A DNA stretch of 64,000 nt, from contig PAAY01000089.1 in the NCBI GenBank assembly GCA_002698985.1, positions 1-64,000 on the forward strand. Direction: 5' to 3'. A program made the position numbers and the translations under genes. Shown here in pieces: positions 26,501 through 37,382 of this stretch. The stretch is from Saprospirales bacterium (lineage in GTDB: Bacteria > Bacteroidota > Bacteroidia > Chitinophagales > Saprospiraceae). Below the pieces are notes generated by a model. The model was given only the letters and a program-made list of their open reading frames with translations, searched no databases and was not told the DNA's origin. Position 1 is the first letter of the stretch. Each line of letters starts with the position of its first letter.

Positions 26501-27889
26501 CTGAATGGCCTTACCTTCTACCAGGCGGGGCTGGAAAGCCTGGATGGACAAACGGTGCAAGGTCGGTGCCCGGTTGAGCATGACCGGGTGACCCTTCAAA
26601 ATGTTTTCGAGGATTTCCCAGATCACCGAGTCCTTCCGGTCAACCATTTTCTTGGCTGATTTCACCGTTTTCACCAAACCACGCTCGATGAGTTTGCGGA
26701 TGATGAAGGGCTTGAACAGCTCTGCGGCCATACCTTTTGGCAATCCACACTCGTAAAGTTTGAGTGTAGGACCAACCACGATTACGGAACGGCCTGAATA
26801 ATCAACACGCTTACCCAAAAGGTTCTGACGGAAGCGTCCTTGCTTACCTTTCAGAATGTCACTGAGAGATTTCAAGGCACGACCACCCTCAGCCTTGACG
26901 GCGTTGGATTTACGGCTGTTATCGAAAAGGCTGTCAACAGCCTCCTGAAGCATTCGTTTTTCGTTCCGCAAAATCACCTCGGGGGCCTTGATCTCCAACA
27001 GACGCTTCAGACGGTTGTTTCGGATGATCACCCTGCGATACAGGTCGTTGAGGTCGGAACTTGCGAAGCGACCACCATCCAGCGGAACAAGCGGGCGGAG
27101 CTCAGGCGGAACCACCGGCAGGTACTGAATGATCATCCATTCCGGACGGTTTTCCATCCGCTCCTGGGCATTGCGGAAAGCTTCCACAACACGCAGACGC
27201 TTCAAGGCTTCACTCTTGCGCTGCTGGCTGGTTTCATTGGCTGCCTGATGACGCAGGTCGTAGCTCAACTGGTCCAGATCGAGGCGAATCAACAATTCCT
27301 TGACGGCCTCGGCACCCATGAGGGCGATGAATTTGCGGGGATCGGAATCGTCGAGCTGCTGGTTCTCCGGCGGAAGACTTTCCATGATCTCCATGTACTC
27401 TTCTTCCGTCAGCAAGGCCAGGGGCTCTGAATCTTCGGTTTCCAACTCACCCCACTGCACCACCACATAGCGCTCGTAGTAAATGATACTCTCGAGCTTT
27501 TTGGATGACATACCAAGAAGGTATCCAATCTTGTTGGGCAGCGATTTGAAGAACCAGATGTGAACCACGGGAACCACCAGTTTGATGTGTCCCATGCGCT
27601 CACGGCGGACTTTCTTTTCAGTGACCTCAACACCGCAGCGGTCACAAACGATTCCTTTGTAACGAATTCGTTTGTACTTACCGCAATAACATTCATAGTC
27701 TTTCACCGGCCCGAAAATACGCTCACAGAAGAGTCCGTCGCGCTCGGGTTTGTAAGAGCGGTAGTTGATGGTTTCCGGCTTCAACACCTCCCCATAGCTG
27801 CGCTCCAGAATGTCATCCGGAGATGTCAGACTGATGGTGATGGATGAGAAATCCGGTGTTGGAACGGTAGATTTTTTCTTAAAAGGCAT
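23573..27889 (-). CDS. rpoC: DNA-directed RNA polymerase subunit beta'
   Basis: The 1438-residue beta' subunit of RNA polymerase. The catalytic triple-Asp motif NADFDGD, the N-terminal zinc site ([19 protein letters not shown]), the bridge-helix/trigger-loop region with [13 protein letters not shown] and the second zinc-binding group ([13 protein letters not shown]) are all present. The length fits Bacteroidota, which have an internal insertion relative to Escherichia coli. It lies 89 bases after rpoB on the same strand and is the last gene of the operon. Confidence 0.99.
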   Translation of the reverse strand: MPFKKKSTVPTPDFSSITISLTSPDDILERSYGEVLKPETINYRSYKPERDGLFCERIFGPVKDYECYCGKYKRIRYKGIVCDRCGVEVTEKKVRRERMGHIKLVVPVVHIWFFKSLPNKIGYLLGMSSKKLESIIYYERYVVVQWGELETEDSEPLALLTEEEYMEIMESLPPENQQLDDSDPRKFIALMGAEAVKELLIRLDLDQLSYDLRHQAANETSQQRKSEALKRLRVVEAFRNAQERMENRPEWMIIQYLPVVPPELRPLVPLDGGRFASSDLNDLYRRVIIRNNRLKRLLEIKAPEVILRNEKRMLQEAVDSLFDNSRKSNAVKAEGGRALKSLSDILKGKQGRFRQNLLGKRVDYSGRSVIVVGPTLKLYECGLPKGMAAELFKPFIIRKLIERGLVKTVKSAKKMVDRKDSVIWEILENILKGHPVMLNRAPTLHRLSIQAFQPRLVEGKAIQLHPLVCGAFNADFDGDQMAVHVPLSQAAILEAQLLMLSAHNMLNPQDGSPITLPSQDMVLGLYYITKGKKSTETETVKGEGSKFYSAEEVRIAFNEGKLDLHAHIHCRVQVENEKGELVPKVIETTTGRVLFNEAVPKGVPFINELLTKRNLKRIISDIIARTDFEQTAEFLDNVKEMGFMWAFRGGLSFNLGDLITPSIKSKILEQAQEEVDEVWENYNMGLITYNERYNQIIDKWTYADNRVTDALMKELALHKNGFNSVYMMLDSGARGSKQQIKQLCGLRGLMAKPRKSGDTGGAIIENPILSNFIDGLSVLEYFISTHGARKGLADTALKTADAGYLTRRLVDVAQDVVIIEEDCDTLRGIPTSALKDNEKVIDPLSNRIYGRYTLHDIFHPVTDELILAAGEYIDKTVAKHIEEAGVEEVTIRSVLTCETKRGVCAKCYGKNLATGRLAESGDAVGIIAAQSIGEPGTQLTLRTFHVGGIASVAKQESDLTAKFDGKVEFDSIRTTSFTDNDGKEIQVVLSRIGELRITDDEGKKIYSSHHIPYGSTLFVKEGQKVKKGDVICEWDPFNAVIVSEFSGIAQFHNVEEGVTYRMERDDQTGYAEMVIIESKNKKKVPSISIISPDGEELRKYNLPVGAYISIEDGQEVVAGQKIVKIPRKLGKIQDITGGLPRVTELFEARNPSNPAVVSEIDGEVIFGKIKRGNQEVSVKAKDGQTRKYLISLSKQMLVQEGDFVRAGTPLSDGTTSPKDILAIKGPFAVQQYLVNGVQEVYRSQGIAINDKHIEVIVRQMMRRVIIEDPGDTSFLEGEAVEKWNFIEQNDWIYDKKVITDPGESTKLKAGQLVTLRQVREENSLLKRNDKKLVQYRDAMPATSSPLLQGITRSSLGTESWISAASFQETTKVLSSAAIEAKADQLYGLKENVIVGKKIPAGTGLRKYENLFVTSKEAHEAYKERRALMEEEEYEEFED

Positions 27890-27978
27890 GTTGCAAAGAT
27901 TGACTATGAACTACTGAATGCCGGGGAAAGAACACCATCGAGTGCCACTCTCCCCGGCACCGAATAGATTACTTCAAA

Positions 27979-30900
27979 TTATTCGAACTTGACATCGAGG
28001 GCCAGACCGCGCAACTCGTGAACGAGTACGTTGAATGACTCCGGAATATTTGGCTCAGGCATCACATCGCCTTTGACGATGCTCTCATAAGCCTTGGCAC
28101 GGCCCACAATGTCGTCAGACTTGACGGTGAGCAACTCCTGAAGGATGTTGGAAGCACCAAAAGCCTCGAGGGCCCAAACCTCCATCTCACCAAAACGCTG
28201 ACCACCAAACTGGGCTTTACCACCGAGTGGCTGCTGGGTAATGAGCGAGTATGGGCCGATGGAACGGGCGTGCATCTTGTCGTCAACCATGTGAGACAAC
28301 TTGAGCATGTAGATCACACCCACAGTTGCCTGCTGGTGGAAACGATCTCCGGTCTCTCCGTCATAAAGCCATGTCTGACCCAGTGATGGGAGGTTGGCCT
28401 TCTGGATGTATTCCTCGATTTCATCACGGGAAGCTCCGTCGAAGATGGGCGTTGCGAAGCGAACACCCAGTTTCTGACCTGCCCAACCGAGAACGGTTTC
28501 GAGAATCTGTCCCAGGTTCATACGGGAAGGTACACCCAGCGGGTTCAGCACGATATCCACCGGTTCTCCGTCTTCGGTGAATGGCATGTCCTCCAATCGT
28601 ACGATTTTGGAAACGATACCCTTGTTACCGTGACGGCCGGCCAGCTTGTCACCCACCTTCAGCTTGCGCTTCTTGGCAAGGTAAACTTTGGCAAGCTTGA
28701 GCACACCTGCGGGCAGCTCATCACCAATGCTGATGTTGAATTTCTCACGCTTGTAGCGTCCGATCTCTTCATTCAGCTTGATGCTGTAGTTGTGCAGCAG
28801 GCGGGCGATGAGCTCATTGGTCTTGTCATCGTCTGTCCACTTTGTATAGTCAACGCGGGAGTAATCCAGCGTGCGGAGCAATTCCTGGGTGAATTTTTCT
28901 CCCTTCGGAATGAGCGGCTCATTGTAGATGCTCTTCACACCCATTGACTTTTTGCCTTTCACCAGGGTGAGCAGCTTGTCAATCAGAATGATCTTGAGCT
29001 CGTTCGTTGCAATGGCGTGCTGCTCGTCCAGTTTCTTCAGGATTTCAGCTTCCTGGGTTTTCTGAACGTTGCTCTTCTTGGCTCTGGCAAACAGCTGCTT
29101 GCCGATGATAACACCCTCAACAGAAGGCGAAACCTTCAGCGATGCGTCTTTTACATCACCGGCTTTGTCACCGAAGATGGCACGCAAAAGCTTCTCTTCA
29201 GGAGAAGGATCTGTTTCACCTTTAGGAGTGATCTTACCTATGAGGATATCGCCTTCCTTCACCCAGGCACCGATGCGGATGATACCGTTCTCGTCGAGGT
29301 CTTTGGTTGCTTCCTCACTTACGTTCGGAATGTCGTTGGTCAGTTCTTCTTCACCAAGTTTGGTGTCACGAACATCCAACTCAAAGTTCTCGATGTGTAC
29401 GGAGGTAAAGATGTCTTCACGAACTACACGCTCTGAGATTACGATGGCATCCTCAAAGTTGTAACCCTTCCATGGCATGAAGGCCACTTTCAGGTTTTGG
29501 CCGAGGGCCAATTCACCTTTATCAGTTGCGTAACCGTCGCACAGGATCTGGCCTTTTTGCACACGCTGTCCCTTGCGAACGATGGGCTTCAAGTTGACAG
29601 ATGTGGCCTGGTTGGTACGCAGGAATTTGGTCAGCTTATAGGTCTTGCGGTTGTCTTCGAAAGAGACCAGTTGTTCTTCTTCTGTACGGTCGTAACGGAT
29701 TACGATTTCTGTGGCGTCAACATACTCCACCACTCCATCGCCTTCGGCGTTGATGAGCATGCGGGAGTCACGGGCCACTTTTCCTTCCAGACCCGTTCCG
29801 ACGATGGGCGCTGAGGGGCGTACCAGCGGAACTGCCTGACGCTGCATGTTGGAGCCCATGAGGGCACGGTTGGCGTCATCGTTCTCGAGGAAGGGGATCA
29901 ACGAGGCCGAAACACCTACGATCTGGTTCGGTGCAACGTCCATGAACTCGAGTTCTTCAGGCGGAAGCACTGGAAAATCACCGTGTTCACGCGCCTTGAT
30001 CCTGTCGTTAAGGAAGTGCCCCTTCTCGTCGATCGGAGCGTTGGCCTGCGCAATCTTTTTATAGTCTTCTGCCTCAGCAGAAAGGTATTGTGGCGGGTTT
30101 TTCACATCGACAACTCCTTCTTTTACCGGACGGTAGGGAGTTTCGAGGAAGCCCATTTTATTCACTTTGGCGTGAACGCAAAGCGTGGAGATAAGACCGA
30201 TGTTTGGTCCCTCCGGCGTTTCAATGGTACACAGACGGCCGTAGTGTGAGTAGTGCACGTCACGCACCTCAAAACCGGCACGCTCCCTTGACAAACCACC
30301 AGGACCCAGCGCTGAAATACGGCGTTTGTGCGTGATTTCAGAGAGGGGGTTGGTCTGATCGAGGAACTGTGACAGCTGGCTCGTTCCGAAGAAAGAGTTG
30401 ATCACAGAGGACAGTGTACGGGCATTGATGAGATCGATCGGAGTAAAGACCTCGTTGTCACGCACATTCATGCGCTCGCGGATGGTACGGGCCATACGGG
30501 CCAGACCGACGCCAAACTGTGCATACAACTGCTCACCAACGGTACGCACACGGCGGTTGCTGAGGTGGTCGATGTCGTCCAGTTCTGCTTTCTGGTTGAT
30601 CAGGCGCACCAGGTACTTCACAATGGCAATGATGTCCTCTTTGGTGAGCACCAAAGTGTCCATGCTGGTATCCATACCCAGCTTGCGGTTGATCTTATAC
30701 CTTCCTACCTCACCGAGGTTGTAGCGCTTGTCAGAAAAGAACAGCTTGTCGATGATACCACGGGCGGTTTCATCATCTGGTGGTTCGGCACCGCGCAATT
30801 GGCGGTAGATATAGTTCACAGCTTCCATTTCGGAGCTGGTGGGGTCTTTCTGAAGCGTATTGTAGATGATGGTGTAGTCTTCCTCGATGTCTTCTCTTTG

Positions 30901-31800
30901 CAGAATGACATTTTCAACACCAGACTCGAGAACCATTTCGATGTTGTCCTCATCCAGTTCGACATCACGCTCGAGGATGATTTCGTTACGCTCGATGGTT
31001 ACCACCTCGCCGGTGTCTTCATCCACGAAGTCTTCCGTCCAGGAGCGCAGCACCCTTGCAGCCAGTTTGCGGCCGATGGCAGCTTCAAGCGCTTCCTTGG
31101 TGTTCGGAATTTCGTCAGAAAGGTTGAAGAGCTCGAGGATGGATTTATCCGTATCGTAACCGATGGCACGCAACAAGGTGGTTACCGGGAATTTCTTCTT
31201 CCGGTCAATGTAGGCAAACATCACATTGTTGATGTCCGTAGCGAACTCCATCCATGCCCCTTTGAAAGGGATCACCCTTGCGGAGTAAATGGCAGTACCA
31301 TTCGGGTGGAAGGTCTGACCGAAGAATACACCGGGTGAGCGGTGCAACTGGGACACAACTACACGCTCGGCACCATTGATGACGAAAGTTCCCTTCGGCG
31401 TCATGTAAGGAATGTTGCCGAGGAATACGTCCTGCTCGATGGTCTCAAAATCAACGTGCTCCTCATCATTACATGAAAGGCGGAGTTTGGCCTTCAGCGG
31501 AACACTGTAGGTCAGTCCGCGCTGAACACATTCATCGATGGTGTATCGAGGCGGATCAATGAAGTAATCGAGAAACTCCAGCACGAAGATGTTGCGGGCA
31601 TCTGTGATGGGGAAGTTCTCCATGAACACCTTGTACAGGCCCTCATTGATACGGTTTTCAGGAGTTGTTTCCAATTGAAAGAACTCCTGAAAGGACTTGA
31701 GCTGAATTTCCAGCAAGTCCGGGTATTCATGGGGCAAACGAATCTTACCGAAGCTGATCCGTCCTGTTTCGGTGAGCGTGACATTATCAGTTGACGTCAT
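27979..31800 (-). CDS. rpoB: DNA-directed RNA polymerase subunit beta
   Basis: The 1273-residue beta subunit. The rifampicin-pocket region [30 protein letters not shown] is intact and unmutated at the commonly altered positions visible (Asp, His and Ser present). The C-terminal [15 protein letters not shown] and the [20 protein letters not shown] segments that contact beta' and sigma are present. A 276-base gap with a large hairpin separates it from rplL upstream, which is where polymerase subunit expression is often adjusted relative to ribosomal proteins. Confidence 0.99.
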   Translation of the reverse strand: MTSTDNVTLTETGRISFGKIRLPHEYPDLLEIQLKSFQEFFQLETTPENRINEGLYKVFMENFPITDARNIFVLEFLDYFIDPPRYTIDECVQRGLTYSVPLKAKLRLSCNDEEHVDFETIEQDVFLGNIPYMTPKGTFVINGAERVVVSQLHRSPGVFFGQTFHPNGTAIYSARVIPFKGAWMEFATDINNVMFAYIDRKKKFPVTTLLRAIGYDTDKSILELFNLSDEIPNTKEALEAAIGRKLAARVLRSWTEDFVDEDTGEVVTIERNEIILERDVELDEDNIEMVLESGVENVILQREDIEEDYTIIYNTLQKDPTSSEMEAVNYIYRQLRGAEPPDDETARGIIDKLFFSDKRYNLGEVGRYKINRKLGMDTSMDTLVLTKEDIIAIVKYLVRLINQKAELDDIDHLSNRRVRTVGEQLYAQFGVGLARMARTIRERMNVRDNEVFTPIDLINARTLSSVINSFFGTSQLSQFLDQTNPLSEITHKRRISALGPGGLSRERAGFEVRDVHYSHYGRLCTIETPEGPNIGLISTLCVHAKVNKMGFLETPYRPVKEGVVDVKNPPQYLSAEAEDYKKIAQANAPIDEKGHFLNDRIKAREHGDFPVLPPEELEFMDVAPNQIVGVSASLIPFLENDDANRALMGSNMQRQAVPLVRPSAPIVGTGLEGKVARDSRMLINAEGDGVVEYVDATEIVIRYDRTEEEQLVSFEDNRKTYKLTKFLRTNQATSVNLKPIVRKGQRVQKGQILCDGYATDKGELALGQNLKVAFMPWKGYNFEDAIVISERVVREDIFTSVHIENFELDVRDTKLGEEELTNDIPNVSEEATKDLDENGIIRIGAWVKEGDILIGKITPKGETDPSPEEKLLRAIFGDKAGDVKDASLKVSPSVEGVIIGKQLFARAKKSNVQKTQEAEILKKLDEQHAIATNELKIILIDKLLTLVKGKKSMGVKSIYNEPLIPKGEKFTQELLRTLDYSRVDYTKWTDDDKTNELIARLLHNYSIKLNEEIGRYKREKFNISIGDELPAGVLKLAKVYLAKKRKLKVGDKLAGRHGNKGIVSKIVRLEDMPFTEDGEPVDIVLNPLGVPSRMNLGQILETVLGWAGQKLGVRFATPIFDGASRDEIEEYIQKANLPSLGQTWLYDGETGDRFHQQATVGVIYMLKLSHMVDDKMHARSIGPYSLITQQPLGGKAQFGGQRFGEMEVWALEAFGASNILQELLTVKSDDIVGRAKAYESIVKGDVMPEPNIPESFNVLVHELRGLALDVKFE

Positions 31801-31964
31801 GTCTGGATATTAATTAGAATAAATTTGAGAACAGCTAAAAGAAAACTGGTGTCTGAGGTAATTGTCTCCTCCTTGTCTGAGTGGAATGATCTTAGCAGTC
31901 TGTGTAAACCCGGCAAGCGGAAAAAGGTTAAGGAACCAAATCGGGCAGCTTACCAACAAGAACA

Positions 31965-32000
31965 GGCTTAGCCTTCCCGTGAAAACAGGAAAGCTAAGCC
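31965..32000 (-). promoter_or_regulatory. large hairpin between rplL and rpoB, possible attenuator or processing site
   Basis: GGCTTAGC plus TTCC on one arm (31965-31977) pair with GGAA plus GCTAAGCC on the other (31988-32000), giving 12 pairs and one mismatch around a 10-base loop. On the minus strand it is followed by TGTTCTTGTT, a poor U-tract. In many bacteria an attenuator or RNase III site sits at exactly this place and lowers rpoBC expression relative to rplJL. Confidence 0.55.
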
Positions 32001-32076
32001 ATACTCTTAAGTCTTCTATGGATTACTAAAAGTGTAAATCAGCATTTGAAGATTTTGGTAAAACGCTGCTCTTTGA

Positions 32077-32460
32077 CTACTTAAGCTCAACTTGTGCACC
32101 TGCAGCTTCGAGCTCAGCTTTGAGCTTTTCAGCCTCATCTTTAGGTACAGCTTCTTTGATAGTAGCAGGAGCAGAGTCAACCAAACCTTTGGCTTCAACA
32201 AGACCCACACCAAGCAGGTCTTTTACTGCTTTTACAACTTTCAGTTTCTGAGCGCCGGCAGAATTCAATACGATATCAAATTCTGTCTTTTCTTCAGCGC
32301 CACCTCCGGCTTCACCACCTGCAGCAGGCCCTGCGGCAACAGCTACAGCAGCAGCAGCAGGCTTAATGCCATATTCCTCTTCCATGATGTTGGTCAGTTC
32401 CTGAACATCCTTGATGGTAAGGTTGACCAACTGTTCAGCGAGAGCTTTCAAATCTGCCAT
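32077..32460 (-). CDS. rplL: 50S ribosomal protein L7/L12
   Basis: The 127-residue stalk protein that recruits translation factors to the ribosome. It has an N-terminal dimerisation helix ([19 protein letters not shown]), an Ala/Gly-rich hinge (residues about 36-56) and the C-terminal domain [31 protein letters not shown]. Two to three dimers would bind L10, encoded just upstream. The gene is 114 bases past rplJ and is followed by the 276-base gap with a hairpin before rpoB. Confidence 0.98.
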   Translation of the reverse strand: MADLKALAEQLVNLTIKDVQELTNIMEEEYGIKPAAAAVAVAAGPAAGGEAGGGAEEKTEFDIVLNSAGAQKLKVVKAVKDLLGVGLVEAKGLVDSAPATIKEAVPKDEAEKLKAELEAAGAQVELK

Positions 32461-32574
32461 GTCAATTGAATTTTTAAAAATGATAAATATATGCGTACGA
32501 CTTGGAAGCCAAATCTGTGCACGGGTATTCTTTCATTCTCTGTGCAAACAACTTCATGTTTGCGCAGTAGGAAA

Positions 32575-33099
32575 TCAGCCTCTTTCTTCGAGCGCTTTGA
32601 GAACACCCATTACGTCCTGTCCGCCCGATCCAAGTGCAGAAAGCAAGTTGCTCATTGGAGAACCAAGCAATGTGAGCAGTTCGCCTAGCAAATCCTCTTT
32701 GGACTTGAGGCTAGCCAGTACTTCCAGGTTCTCATCACCGATGAATACATCGGAATCAATGTAAGCAGCCTTGATAATGGGCTTGTCTGACTCTTTACGG
32801 AATTCCTTGATCACCTTAGCCGGCAGGTTGGCCGTGTCGGTGAAAAGGATTGCGGTAGGACCTTTCAGTGAATCAAATACAGCAACGAAATTCTTTTCTG
32901 GTGAAGCAGACTCCATGGCTTTGCGGGCCAGGGTGTTTTTCACCACGCGCATTTCGATGCCCTTTTCGTGAAAAAGCCTTCTGAGTTTATTGACTTGTTC
33001 AACAGTCATTGCAGAAGAGTCGGTAACGTAAAAGAAGGCTGTTGACTCAAACTTCTGCTTCAATTCCTCGATGACTGCCGCTTTTTCTTGCCTTGTCAT
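32575..33099 (-). CDS. rplJ: 50S ribosomal protein L10
   Basis: The 174-residue base of the L7/L12 stalk, which binds 23S rRNA with its N-terminal half (EKAAVIEELKQKFESTAFFYVTD, then VNKLRRLFHEKGIEMRVVKNTLARKA) and L7/L12 dimers through its C-terminal helix. In well-studied bacteria the L10-L7/L12 complex represses its own mRNA leader; here only 69 bases separate it from rplA, so any such site must be short. Confidence 0.98.
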   Translation of the reverse strand: MTRQEKAAVIEELKQKFESTAFFYVTDSSAMTVEQVNKLRRLFHEKGIEMRVVKNTLARKAMESASPEKNFVAVFDSLKGPTAILFTDTANLPAKVIKEFRKESDKPIIKAAYIDSDVFIGDENLEVLASLKSKEDLLGELLTLLGSPMSNLLSALGSGGQDVMGVLKALEERG

Positions 33100-33168
33100 T
33101 TCCTTATGATTTTTTCCTTCGGCAAACGCTGGCCAAACTCAGTTGCCAGCGCAGGCCCAAGGCCAGAT

Positions 33169-33861
33169 TTAACGAATGTCTTTTGGATCGACCTTAATTC
33201 CAGGGCTCATGGTACTTGCCACGGTGATAGACTTCATGTAAGTACCTTTCGCAGAGGACGGTTTCATCTTTTGCAAGGTGTGAAGCAGTTCAAGTGCGTT
33301 CTCAGCCAGCTTCTGGGAATCAAAAGATACCCTGCCTACTGAGGAGTGGATGATACCGTATTTGTCAACACGGAAAGCCACTTTACCACCTTTAACATCT
33401 TTCACTGCACTTGCAATGTCCATGGTTACGGTGCCGGTTTTGGGGTTTGGCATCAAACCACGAGGACCGAGAATCCTTGCCACTCTACCGACTTTGGCCA
33501 TTACGGTCGGTGTAGCAATGGCTACATCGAAATCCGTCCAGCCCCCGGAGATCTTGGTGATCAGTTCATCGAGGCCAACTTCATCCGCACCGGCGTCTTT
33601 TGCTTCCTGCTCTTTGTCAGGTGTACAGAAAACGACTACGCGTTTGGTTTTACCGGTGCCGTGCGGCAGTGTTACGGTTCCGCGAATGGCCTGATCGGCT
33701 TTACGCGGGTCAACGCCGAGACGTACGTGAAGGTCAACGGATGCGTCAAAATTTGCAGTGTTCACCTCTTTGACCAGGCTCATCGCCTCATTGATGGGAT
33801 AGAGCTTGTCATGATCCACTTTAGCCTCGACGGCTTTTCTTTTCTTTGGAATTTTTGCCAT
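33169..33861 (-). CDS. rplA: 50S ribosomal protein L1
   Basis: The 230-residue L1 protein of the mobile stalk near the ribosomal exit site. The start [26 protein letters not shown], the LRLGVDP-like [28 protein letters not shown] and the [12 protein letters not shown] motif identify it. In other bacteria L1 represses the rplK-rplA transcript through a mimic of its rRNA site. The order rplK-rplA-rplJ-rplL is conserved here. Confidence 0.98.
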   Translation of the reverse strand: MAKIPKKRKAVEAKVDHDKLYPINEAMSLVKEVNTANFDASVDLHVRLGVDPRKADQAIRGTVTLPHGTGKTKRVVVFCTPDKEQEAKDAGADEVGLDELITKISGGWTDFDVAIATPTVMAKVGRVARILGPRGLMPNPKTGTVTMDIASAVKDVKGGKVAFRVDKYGIIHSSVGRVSFDSQKLAENALELLHTLQKMKPSSAKGTYMKSITVASTMSPGIKVDPKDIR

Positions 33862-33951
33862 GTCATTAAAATTGTTGAGGTAAATTGCGCCTCACGATCT
33901 TTATCGCTGCGGCTCCCTTCGGTTGAACCCACACAAGGTGAGTCGTTGATT

Positions 33952-34392
33952 CTATTCAGGTGGATTGCCACCTTGCACAACGAGCCCCATACTGCGTGCT
34001 GTACCAGCAACCATTTTCATGGCTGACTCGATGGTAAAGCAGTTGAGGTCGGGCATTTTGTTTTCGGCAATGGTGCGTACCTGGTCCCAGGTAACCTTGC
34101 CAACCTTTTGGCGGTTGGGTTCCGGTGAACCACCTTTCAGCTTTGCTGCTTCCATGAGCTGAACGGCAGCAGGCGGTGTTTTGATGATAAAGTCAAATGA
34201 CTTGTCCTTGTACACCGTGATCTGAACCGGAAGCAATTGGCCCATGCGGTCCTGCGTCTGAGCGTTGAAGCGCTTACAGAACTCCATGATGTTCACACCC
34301 TTTGCACCCAAAGCAGGTCCAATTGGTGGTGAAGGGTTGGCCTGACCGCCCCTTGCCTGTATCTTGATCAAAAATTCGACTTCTTTTGCCAT
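33952..34392 (-). CDS. rplK: 50S ribosomal protein L11
   Basis: The 146-residue L11, which binds the GTPase-associated region of 23S rRNA and is needed for the stringent response. IKLQIPAGQA is replaced by [36 protein letters not shown], which has the family's Pro-rich turn, and [18 protein letters not shown] marks the C-terminal domain. It lies 81 bases after nusG and 90 bases before rplA, all on the minus strand. Confidence 0.98.
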   Translation of the reverse strand: MAKEVEFLIKIQARGGQANPSPPIGPALGAKGVNIMEFCKRFNAQTQDRMGQLLPVQITVYKDKSFDFIIKTPPAAVQLMEAAKLKGGSPEPNRQKVGKVTWDQVRTIAENKMPDLNCFTIESAMKMVAGTARSMGLVVQGGNPPE

Positions 34393-34473
34393 TTTAAAAA
34401 GTATTTACGGTGTTATCCGATTCCGGGAAGCACTCCGCTCAGGTGAGAAATCCCTGTGGAGTCGAAAACCGGA

Positions 34474-35022
34474 TTACTGTGCTTTTTCTACTTGCATGAA
34501 GTTTAGCTCAACTTCGGTACCACGACCGAAGATCTTCACAATCACTTTGAGCTTCTTCTTCTCTTCGTTCACTTCCTGAACATCACCTACGAAGTCGGAG
34601 AAAGGACCGTCAATGATCTTGACAGTTTCACCGACCAGGAAGGGTTCGAGCATTTGCTCTCCTGCATCCTGTGATTCATCCACTTTACCCAACAACCTGT
34701 TGGCCTCGGATGTCTGCATCGGGATGGGTGTGTTTTTCCCGAGAAAATGAATCACATTGGGGATATTGGCAATCGTTTGAACGACCTCGCCTGTCAGTTT
34801 GGAGGGTTCAGCTTCCACCAGTATGTAGCCCGGCAGGATGTTTCTTTCAGAAATCACCTTTTTGCCGCCGCGTATCTTGTAAACTTTTTCAGTGGGTACG
34901 ATCACCTGGGTGATGAAAGAATCCCAACCGCTGCGCTGGATCTCCAGCTCAACGCGTTCTTTCACCTTTTTCTCCTTTCCGCTGATTACGCGAAGTGAGT
35001 ACCACTTTTTCTCTTCAGACAT
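34474..35022 (-). CDS. nusG: transcription termination/antitermination factor NusG
   Basis: The 182-residue NusG couples RNA polymerase with ribosomes, Rho and pausing control. The N-terminal NGN domain runs from KWYSLRVISGKEKKVKERVEL to about residue 115, with GYILVEAEP and the PNVIHFLG loop. The C-terminal KOW domain has FLVGETVKIIDGPFSDFVGDV. It is directly downstream of secE with a 33-base gap, the usual arrangement across bacteria. Confidence 0.97.
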   Translation of the reverse strand: MSEEKKWYSLRVISGKEKKVKERVELEIQRSGWDSFITQVIVPTEKVYKIRGGKKVISERNILPGYILVEAEPSKLTGEVVQTIANIPNVIHFLGKNTPIPMQTSEANRLLGKVDESQDAGEQMLEPFLVGETVKIIDGPFSDFVGDVQEVNEEKKKLKVIVKIFGRGTEVELNFMQVEKAQ

Positions 35023-35055
35023 GGATACGCTGGTTTTGGGCTACCGACCGTCCGA

Positions 35056-35250
35056 TTAGCCGAGTTTGTAAATAATCCCGTTGAGAATTCCTTTTGAAAT
35101 GGTGTCCATTACGAAAACCAACAGGGTAAAGATCAAAATGCCCACCAGCACCACGATGGTAGTACTCTGAAGGCTTGACCAGCTCGGCCAGGTTACTTTG
35201 GTAAGCAACTCGTTGTAACTTTCCTGAACGTAGAGTTTAATCTTTTCCAT
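35056..35250 (-). CDS. secE: preprotein translocase subunit SecE
   Basis: The 64-residue SecE stabilises the SecYEG channel in the inner membrane. It has a short amphipathic stretch (YVQESYNELLTKVTWPSWSSL, with the family's conserved W-P) and one membrane helix (TIVVLVGILIFTLLVFVMD). I chose the ATG at 35250 over a reading that begins at 35292, because the latter would run through the 3' end of the tRNA-Trp gene. Confidence 0.93.
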   Translation of the reverse strand: MEKIKLYVQESYNELLTKVTWPSWSSLQSTTIVVLVGILIFTLLVFVMDTISKGILNGIIYKLG

Positions 35251-35286
35251 TTTGCTCTTTTGGCGGCCGTTTGCCGCTGTTGCTTT

Positions 35287-35362
35287 TGGCACGGGCGGAA
35301 GGACTCGAACCCTCAGCCTACGGTTTTGGAGACCGTCGCTCTACCACTTGAGCTACGCCCGT
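35287..35362 (-). tRNA. tRNA-Trp (anticodon CCA)
   Basis: A complete cloverleaf: acceptor arms ACGGGCG and CGCCCGT, D stem GCTC/GAGC, anticodon stem ACGGT/ACCGT with loop CTCCAAA, and T arm with TTCGAGT. The discriminator is G, and the next three bases (35287-35289) encode CCA on the minus strand. It sits between tuf and secE. Confidence 0.96.
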
Positions 35363-35370
35363 TTATAGAC

Positions 35371-35418
35371 GGGGAAAAGTTAAGCGCTGCCAAAGGCCAA
35401 ACACTTAACTTTTTCCCC
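35371..35418 (-). promoter_or_regulatory. long hairpin between tuf and tRNA-Trp
   Basis: GGGGAAAAGTTAAG (35371-35384) and CTTAACTTTTTCCCC (35404-35418) form a stem of about 14 pairs with one bulged base and a 19-base loop. No U-tract follows, so it is more likely a processing or stability element that separates tuf mRNA from the tRNA than a terminator. Confidence 0.55.
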
Positions 35419-35443
35419 AACTATATTGTAGTAGTATCGGAGA

Positions 35444-36640
35444 TTAGTCGAGAATCTCGGTTACCTGACCGGCACCAACCGTACGACCACCTTCACGGAT
35501 AGCGAAGCGGAGACCTTTCTCCATTGCGATCGGGTTGAGCAACTTAACCTCGAGGGTTACGTTGTCGCCAGGCATTACCATTTCAACGCCGTCAGGGAGC
35601 TTCACGTCACCTGTTACGTCGGTGGTACGGAAGTAGAACTGAGGACGGTAGTTGTTGAAGAATGGAGTGTGACGTCCACCCTCTTCTTTGCTCAGTACGT
35701 AAACCTCGCACTTGAAGTGTTTGTGAGGAGTTACGGAACCTGGCTTGCAGATTACCATACCACGGCGGATCTGATCTTTGTCGATACCACGGAGGAGCAG
35801 ACCGGCATTGTCACCAGCCTCACCGCGATCCAACAACTTGCGGAACATCTCCACACCGGTAACTGTAGAAGTGAGCGGCTTTTCGCCTTCTTTCATCATA
35901 CCCACGATCTCTACAGGGTCACCAACGTTGATCACACCACGCTCGATACGACCGGTAGCAACAGTACCACGACCGGTGATTGAGAATACGTCCTCGATCG
36001 GCATGAGGAACGGCTTGTCAATCGCACGAACTGGTTCTGGAATATCATTGTCAACTGCTTCCATCAGGTCACGGATGGCCTGAACGTGAGTTGGGTCTCC
36101 TTCCAGCGCTTTCAGTGCAGAACCTTTGATGATAGAGGCGTTGTCACCATCGAACTCATACTGGCTGAGAAGTTCACGAACTTCCATTTCAACCAACTCG
36201 AGCATCTCAGGGTCATCAACAAGGTCAACCTTGTTCATGAAAACAACGATCTTAGGTACACCAACCTGGCGAGCCAGGAGGATGTGCTCACGGGTTTGTG
36301 GCATCGGACCATCAGTAGCAGCAACTACGAGGATAGCACCGTCCATCTGAGCAGCACCAGTTACCATGTTCTTCACATAGTCGGCGTGACCCGGACAGTC
36401 CACGTGAGCGTAGTGACGATTTTTGGTCTGATACTCAACGTGAGCAGTATTGATGGTAATACCACGCTCTTTCTCTTCCGGAGCAGCGTCAATCGAGTCG
36501 TAGTCTTTCTTTTCTGCAAGACCCTCTTCCGCTAGTACATAAGTGATGGCAGCGGTAAGTGTAGTCTTGCCGTGGTCAACGTGACCAATCGTCCCGATAT
36601 TGACGTGCGGTTTAGTTCTTTGAAAAGTTTCTTTTGCCAT
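35444..36640 (-). CDS. tuf: elongation factor Tu
   Basis: The 398-residue GTPase that delivers aminoacyl-tRNA to the ribosome. The G motifs are [17 protein letters not shown] and NKVDL, followed by the beta-barrel domains 2 and 3 with [13 protein letters not shown] and the C-terminal [17 protein letters not shown]. The tRNA-Thr gene lies 91 bases upstream, and the whole run tRNA-Thr/Tyr/Gly/Thr-tuf-Trp-secE-nusG reads in one direction, as in many other phyla. Confidence 0.99.
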   Translation of the reverse strand: MAKETFQRTKPHVNIGTIGHVDHGKTTLTAAITYVLAEEGLAEKKDYDSIDAAPEEKERGITINTAHVEYQTKNRHYAHVDCPGHADYVKNMVTGAAQMDGAILVVAATDGPMPQTREHILLARQVGVPKIVVFMNKVDLVDDPEMLELVEMEVRELLSQYEFDGDNASIIKGSALKALEGDPTHVQAIRDLMEAVDNDIPEPVRAIDKPFLMPIEDVFSITGRGTVATGRIERGVINVGDPVEIVGMMKEGEKPLTSTVTGVEMFRKLLDRGEAGDNAGLLLRGIDKDQIRRGMVICKPGSVTPHKHFKCEVYVLSKEEGGRHTPFFNNYRPQFYFRTTDVTGDVKLPDGVEMVMPGDNVTLEVKLLNPIAMEKGLRFAIREGGRTVGAGQVTEILD

Positions 36641-36730
36641 CGGATAAAAATTTTGTTCTTAAAGTGAAAAATTGAAAAACCCCGCACCCACTTCCCCGGA
36701 AACACCTAAGAAACAGATGAAGGTTTTTAG

Positions 36731-36802
<72 letters not shown>

Positions 36803-36873
36803 CTGTGAAATTGCTTTTACGGTGACTTTCGCCCAGGGTTGTATTTCCTTCCTGAAACAAAAGTCAAAATAAG

Positions 36874-36946
36874 AGCGGGCGACGAGACTCGAACCCGCGA
36901 CCCTCAGCTTGGAAGGCTGATGCTCTACCAACTGAGCTACGCCCGC
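36874..36946 (-). tRNA. tRNA-Gly (anticodon TCC)
   Basis: Acceptor arms GCGGGCG and CGCCCGC, anticodon stem TCAGC/GCTGA with loop CTTCCAA, and T arm with TTCGAGT. No 3' CCA is encoded. Only six bases separate it from tRNA-Tyr. Confidence 0.95.
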
Positions 36947-36952
36947 TTATTT

Positions 36953-37038
36953 TGGTGGGGGTGGTAGGATTCGAACCTACTCAGTCAGAGACAACAGATT
37001 TACAGTCTGCCCCGGCTCTCCAACTCCGGCGCACCCCC
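36953..37038 (-). tRNA. tRNA-Tyr (anticodon GTA)
   Basis: Acceptor arms GGGGGTG and CACCCCC, anticodon loop TGTAAAT, a long class II variable arm of the tyrosine type, and T arm GTAGG/CCTAC with TTCGAAT. The discriminator is A and CCA is encoded (36953-36955). Confidence 0.95.
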
Positions 37039-37120
37039 ATCCTTCCCCAATTTCATCAGGGAAACATATTTCAGCTTGACTCCTTTGACTCAGACAGCCA
37101 AAGCGAACCCACAATGCCAG

Positions 37121-37193
37121 AGCCGATGGAGGGACTCGAACCCCCGACCAGCTGATTACAAATCAGCTGCTCTACCAGCTGAGCTACATCGGC
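37121..37193 (-). tRNA. tRNA-Thr (anticodon TGT)
   Basis: Acceptor arms GCCGATG and CATCGGC, anticodon stem GCTGA/TCAGC with loop TTTGTAA, and T arm with TTCGAGT. No 3' CCA is encoded. It is the first tRNA of the cluster and lies about 115 bases after a consensus -7 element. Confidence 0.95.
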
Positions 37194-37314
37194 ATTGTAG
37201 ATTCATCGGTAATGCCTGTGGAACACAAGCTTAAGAATGTAAATTATTTCAATATTTGTTTCCGCTCCGGCGGATGAGTGCACTCACTTTTGAGGCCCTT
37301 TTCTGAAGCGCCGG

Positions 37315-37322
37315 CAAAGATA
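37315..37322 (-). promoter_or_regulatory. -7 element of the tRNA-tuf operon, proximal copy
   Basis: The minus strand reads TATCTTTG, an exact TAnnTTTG match, preceded by an A/T-rich stretch with a TTT about 21 bases upstream. Transcription would begin near 37308 and enter the tRNA-Thr gene after about 115 bases. Confidence 0.6.
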
Positions 37323-37382
37323 TACCTTTTGAAAAAAAATGAAAATTCTCAAGAAATCTTTTCCGGCTTTTTTTTGGAGGCG

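Noticed and set aside
35260-35502. An 80-codon plus-strand frame with RKDSNPQPTVLE
   Set aside because: It is the antisense reading of tRNA-Trp and the tuf end, another well-known false protein.
36952-37155. A 67-codon plus-strand reading frame starting MVGVVGFEPTQ over the tRNA-Tyr region
   Set aside because: It is the reverse complement of two tRNA genes, and this GFEPT string is a familiar false protein made by tRNA genes.
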